Source: Natronosalvus rutilus (GTDB lineage Archaea > Halobacteriota > Halobacteria > Halobacteriales > Natrialbaceae). Taken from it: 58,468 bases of DNA. The stretch lies in the NCBI RefSeq assembly GCF_024204665.1, contig NZ_CP100358.1, forward strand, positions 1 through 58,468. Reading direction: 5' to 3'. The notes beneath the pieces are model-generated. The model ran no database searches. It was given only the letters and a program-made list of their open reading frames with translations, and had not been told where the DNA came from. Each line of letters starts with the position of its first letter. The first letter of the stretch is position 1. The position numbers and the translations under genes are program-made. This document shows, one piece after another, positions 55,854 through 58,468 of this stretch.

Positions 55854-57410
55854 TCAGTCCCCCCCGCTTCCGAAGTTGGAAGCGATATCCTGACCGTAGT
55901 CGACCTGGTCGTGGGTCGAACCGCCAGCCGGGTCGGAGGTCTCCCCGGTTGCCATCTTCTCTCCGATGTCTTCGACGATGCCCGGGACGGCCTCGTTGAT
56001 CGCCCCCTTCATCGATTCCTCGAGATCGCCCATCTTCTCGGCGAGCTCTTCTTCGGTGACACCGCCCTCGAGGTCGGCCTTGAACTCCTCAAGCCGCTCG
56101 TCGAGTTTCTCCTCGGTGACGACGCCATCGGGAAGCCCGTCGCCCCCCTCGCCGGCGTCGGCCTTCTCGTCCTCGTCCTCGTCGTCTGGAACTTCGTCTT
56201 CTTCTTCTTTCATCTCGCCCTCCGCGGCCGCTTCCGCCGCCTGATCCTCGGGGCCCTCGTCGCCCCCTTCGCCGGTCGCCTCGGGTGTGAGGGCCGCCTC
56301 CAGGGCAATCCGGGCCTCCGGATTGATCGACTCTTCGACCTCGTCGAGGATGGCCGTCAGATCGCCCGCCTTCTGGTCGGTCGCGGTGTCGTCCCCGCGG
56401 ACCGCCTTCAGCGTCTCGATCACGGCGTCAGCCTCGAGGTCGTGCTCTGCTGCAACTTCGTCAGCTTTCTCACGAAGCTCGCCCTCGTCGGCGTCTGCCT
56501 TCTGGGCCAACTCGGCCGCAGCAGTCAGTCGGGCCGAATCGAACCCGAGCTCACTACCGGACTTCGTGAAAAGCTGCTCGTTGAATGCGTCTCCCATAGT
56601 TGTGTCTGCCTTGTGGTGTATCTCCTCGGCCATGCCGTCGGCCTCATCGGAACCGCCGGGTAGCAACCCGGTCGGCCAGGCGTCCTCCATGAACGCCTTG
56701 AATTCCGCCACACCGAAGCGGGACTCTTTGTTCTTGATTTTGTGCTCCTCGCCGATGGTGACAGCGTGCCAATCGAGGTCGGTCACGACCTCACCCGCGG
56801 GAGTCTCCTCCCACTCTTTGGCGTAGATGGTCACCGAAAACCCGTTGAGGTCTCCAGCGAGGGCTCGCAGCCGGGTCTCCTTCGCGATCTCCGAGTTGTT
56901 CTTCAGCTTGGCGACAATCCAGAACTCGTCTTCCTCGGCTCGGCCGGCTCCCCCGGGCCGAGGCTCGCCCTTCTCAACGACCTGCGTCGCCAGGGCGTCA
57001 CCGGCGTCGAACGATAGCGTGAGGTCTCCCACCTGCATTTCGGCCGGCGACTCGAGCTCGTGCTCGGGGGCCACCGTCCCGACCGGGATATCCTTGTGCC
57101 GACGGCTGATAATCCCGTCTTCGTACAGTTGAGGCAGCGCGTTCGCCAGCGCCTCCATCTTGAGCTTCTGCGACGGCGTGTCGTCGTCATACTGCTCCAC
57201 GGACGCCTTGCCGAAGATAACAAAATCGTCCGCCTCGACGGCCTCACGACTATCCTGATCCAACTTTTCTTCATCGACCAGCTCCCGACGGCGTCTCCCG
57301 TCCTCGAGCTCCTTCACCTGACCGAGCGGAGTAGCGCCCCCGCTGGTGTGACCGACGATTCCGTATCGTCCAGAGAGCCCGAGTCGTGGTTTACTGCCGC
57401 CAGCACTCAT
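55854..57410 (-). CDS. Prohead protease and scaffold fusion
   Basis: This is a 518-residue protein. Residues 60-240 form a prohead protease of the herpesvirus-assemblin type, with SRRHKDIPVG (His105) and GFSVTIY (Ser192). Residues 240-518 are acidic, helical and Ala/Glu rich (SARLTAAAELAQKADADEGELREKADEVAAEH), a scaffold-like tail. Protease plus scaffold in one chain is common in haloarchaeal tailed viruses. It is the first late gene on the minus strand with a late-type motif 11 nt upstream. Confidence 0.78.
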   Translation of the reverse strand: MSAGGSKPRLGLSGRYGIVGHTSGGATPLGQVKELEDGRRRRELVDEEKLDQDSREAVEADDFVIFGKASVEQYDDDTPSQKLKMEALANALPQLYEDGIISRRHKDIPVGTVAPEHELESPAEMQVGDLTLSFDAGDALATQVVEKGEPRPGGAGRAEEDEFWIVAKLKNNSEIAKETRLRALAGDLNGFSVTIYAKEWEETPAGEVVTDLDWHAVTIGEEHKIKNKESRFGVAEFKAFMEDAWPTGLLPGGSDEADGMAEEIHHKADTTMGDAFNEQLFTKSGSELGFDSARLTAAAELAQKADADEGELREKADEVAAEHDLEADAVIETLKAVRGDDTATDQKAGDLTAILDEVEESINPEARIALEAALTPEATGEGGDEGPEDQAAEAAAEGEMKEEEDEVPDDEDEDEKADAGEGGDGLPDGVVTEEKLDERLEEFKADLEGGVTEEELAEKMGDLEESMKGAINEAVPGIVEDIGEKMATGETSDPAGGSTHDQVDYGQDIASNFGSGGD

Positions 57411-57421
57411 CGGGTCAGACT

Positions 57422-57433
57422 ATTGTACGCATA
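57422..57433 (-). promoter_or_regulatory. Late-type motif upstream of protease/capsid
   Basis: On the minus strand TATGCGTACAAT, 11 nt before the protease ATG. Confidence 0.55.
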
Positions 57434-57508
57434 TCTGAGGGTAGTTTCCTGACGGGTATGGTAATCCACCGCAAATATAACACAAAAACCAGATCCTCAC
57501 AGACACTT

Positions 57509-57529
57509 ATCTGCAATCAATCTGCAATC
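57509..57529 (+). repeat. Tandem 11-bp repeat in ATPase promoter
   Basis: ATCTGCAATCA followed at once by ATCTGCAATC, about 45 nt before the ATPase ATG. The GCAATCA core also occurs at both ends of the window, near the RHH gene. Candidate binding sites of the RHH or ATPase protein. Confidence 0.5.
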
Positions 57530-57573
57530 TCACTGCGTGCAACACGAATACAGAACGATGGTGATCTGAAAGC

Positions 57574-58437
57574 ATGGGACGTCTCAAAGAGATCGCGGAC
57601 GAAACGGATGCCGAAATGCGCGAGTACCTCGATCACCTCGGGTGGGAGCAAAACCCCTTCGCCCACCCGGTGACCGGGGACGAGTATGTCCTCCCCTCCG
57701 CGGAGGATATCGCTGACGTGAGCAGCCACCTCCAGAACTACACCGGGCCCGTCCTGATCCACTCACGGTACTCCGGCGTCGGGAAAACGACCCTCCTTCG
57801 GCTGATGCTCGAGGAGCTCGGCGATGAATACCAGCCCGTACACGTCGGCGAACACAACGTCACCCCCTACGAGCTCATATCCATCGTCGCTGACGCAGTC
57901 GGCGTCGGGAAGTCCTCGTCGACGAAGCTCACAGAACAAAAAGTCCGGGGGGCCTCCTTCGATCAGGACGTCCTCCTCGGCGTCGACGAATTCGGCCTCA
58001 ACGACCCTGACACCCTGCACGTGATCCAGTTTTTGAACGACCTCGAGCCGTTCCGGGTGATCCTCACCGGAATGACCAGCCAGTGGGATGCCATCGGTGG
58101 CCTCGGCAGCGAAGGCCGGGCGTTCCAGCGCCGGGTCTCCTACCAACTCGAACTCGAACCCTTCGACCGCACCCAGACCCAGGAACTCGTCCAGCGCCGG
58201 ATAGCCCGGTCCGATGGCAAAATGCCATCAGAATACGATCAGGTAGATATCGAACCGTTTTCAGAACGAGTGCTCGATGAAGTCCATACGCAATCAGAAG
58301 GGGTGCCCGCTGTCGTCACCTCGAGCCTGTCCGAGCTCATCGGCCTCGCCGCGTACCGGTACGTGAACGACCTCGGGAGTGAGGTCACCGTCGACATGGC
58401 CTCCAGTATCGACTACCCGGAGCCGAAGGTAGAATGA
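57574..58437 (+). CDS. AAA+ ATPase (ExeA/TniB or Orc-like)
   Basis: This is a 287-residue AAA+ ATPase. WEQNPFAHPVTGDEYVLPS (24-42) precedes Walker A SGVGKTT (67-73); Walker B is VLLGVDEF (133-140). The following ILTGMTSQWDAIGGLG and RVSYQLELEPFDRTQTQELVQRRIA fit sensor 1 and lid helices. The NPF front end recalls ExeA/TniB-like ATPases, while an Orc1/Cdc6-like replication role is also possible. Shine-Dalgarno GGTGATC lies upstream of the ATG. In a circular genome it is followed by the RHH gene, so partition is another option. Confidence 0.75.
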   Translation: MGRLKEIADETDAEMREYLDHLGWEQNPFAHPVTGDEYVLPSAEDIADVSSHLQNYTGPVLIHSRYSGVGKTTLLRLMLEELGDEYQPVHVGEHNVTPYELISIVADAVGVGKSSSTKLTEQKVRGASFDQDVLLGVDEFGLNDPDTLHVIQFLNDLEPFRVILTGMTSQWDAIGGLGSEGRAFQRRVSYQLELEPFDRTQTQELVQRRIARSDGKMPSEYDQVDIEPFSERVLDEVHTQSEGVPAVVTSSLSELIGLAAYRYVNDLGSEVTVDMASSIDYPEPKVE

Positions 58438-58457
58438 TGCCAGGGAGACAGCAGGGT

Positions 58458-58468
58458 GCAATCAGAAT
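58458..58468. repeat. Terminal direct repeat, right copy
   Basis: GCAATCAGAAT, identical to bases 1-11. See the left copy; together they indicate a circular sequence. Confidence 0.6.

Noticed and set aside
54576-56663. 695-codon plus-strand frame opposite capsid and protease genes
   Set aside because: It is antisense to well-supported structural genes; composition (many Arg/Val/Leu, few Lys) matches a shadow frame in high-GC DNA.

Overview
The window looks like the complete or near-complete genome of a tailed virus (siphovirus-like Caudoviricetes) that infects a haloarchaeon. Supporting signs are high GC, very acidic proteins, AT-rich TATA-type promoters about 26 nt ahead of start codons, Tat signal peptides, many CxxC mini-proteins, an archaeal-type initiator tRNA, and a full head-tail gene set: terminase, portal, prohead protease, HK97-like capsid, connectors, tail tube, tail chaperones, short tape measure and tail spike. 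No sheath protein, integrase, DNA polymerase or MCM ATPase core was recognised. The same 11 bases open and close the window (1-11, 58458-58468), so the sequence is probably circular or circularly closed. Two packaging/structural blocks would then lie either side of the junction, separated by an AAA+ ATPase/RHH gene pair.

Layout. 33-1372: RHH regulator, two paralogous two-TM proteins and a hypothetical protein. 1611-13505 (minus): a long ATGA-overlapped operon with a ParB-MTase fusion, zinc and membrane proteins, a candidate small terminase, Hjc resolvase, HNH nuclease, TerL, portal-MuF fusion and head proteins. 13815-15257: PadR regulator, initiator tRNA-Met and an HTH protein. 15345-22092 (minus): short cassettes, nearly all behind copies of one promoter module, including a GGCT/AIG2 protein, a DpdA-like transglycosylase, zinc-ribbon mini-proteins and two Tat-secreted paralogs. 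22230-22500: an orphan copy of the module facing a highly structured non-coding stretch. 22508-28120 (minus): ASCH protein, C5 cytosine methyltransferase, HhH and J-domain-like proteins and unknowns. 28220-29219: two more module-driven cassettes. 29463-29850: an iteron-rich putative replication origin next to two probable replication/partition genes. 31193-33332: AbrB-like and winged-helix regulators. 33354-38401: more module-driven cassettes, including an amidoligase and a class II glutamine amidotransferase. 38395-57410 (minus): tail and head genes, with a programmed -1 frameshift in the tail chaperone. 57574-58437: AAA+ ATPase.

How it fits together. At least seventeen sites carry all or much of one module: operator GTTAACCACG, TATA-like CCCTTAAGG, and a Shine-Dalgarno/start block ending AACAGGCTATG. 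They appear to form one virus-wide regulon. The best regulator candidate is the winged-helix gene at 32676-32930, whose own promoter carries a variant operator. A different motif (TATGCGTACAAA-like) precedes five structural genes or gene blocks and may be the late signal. The most notable system is a three-part amide-bond set, all under the shared module: amidoligase plus class II glutamine amidotransferase, with a GGCT/AIG2 cyclotransferase at a distance. DpdA and two DNA methyltransferases suggest a layered DNA-modification strategy against host restriction.
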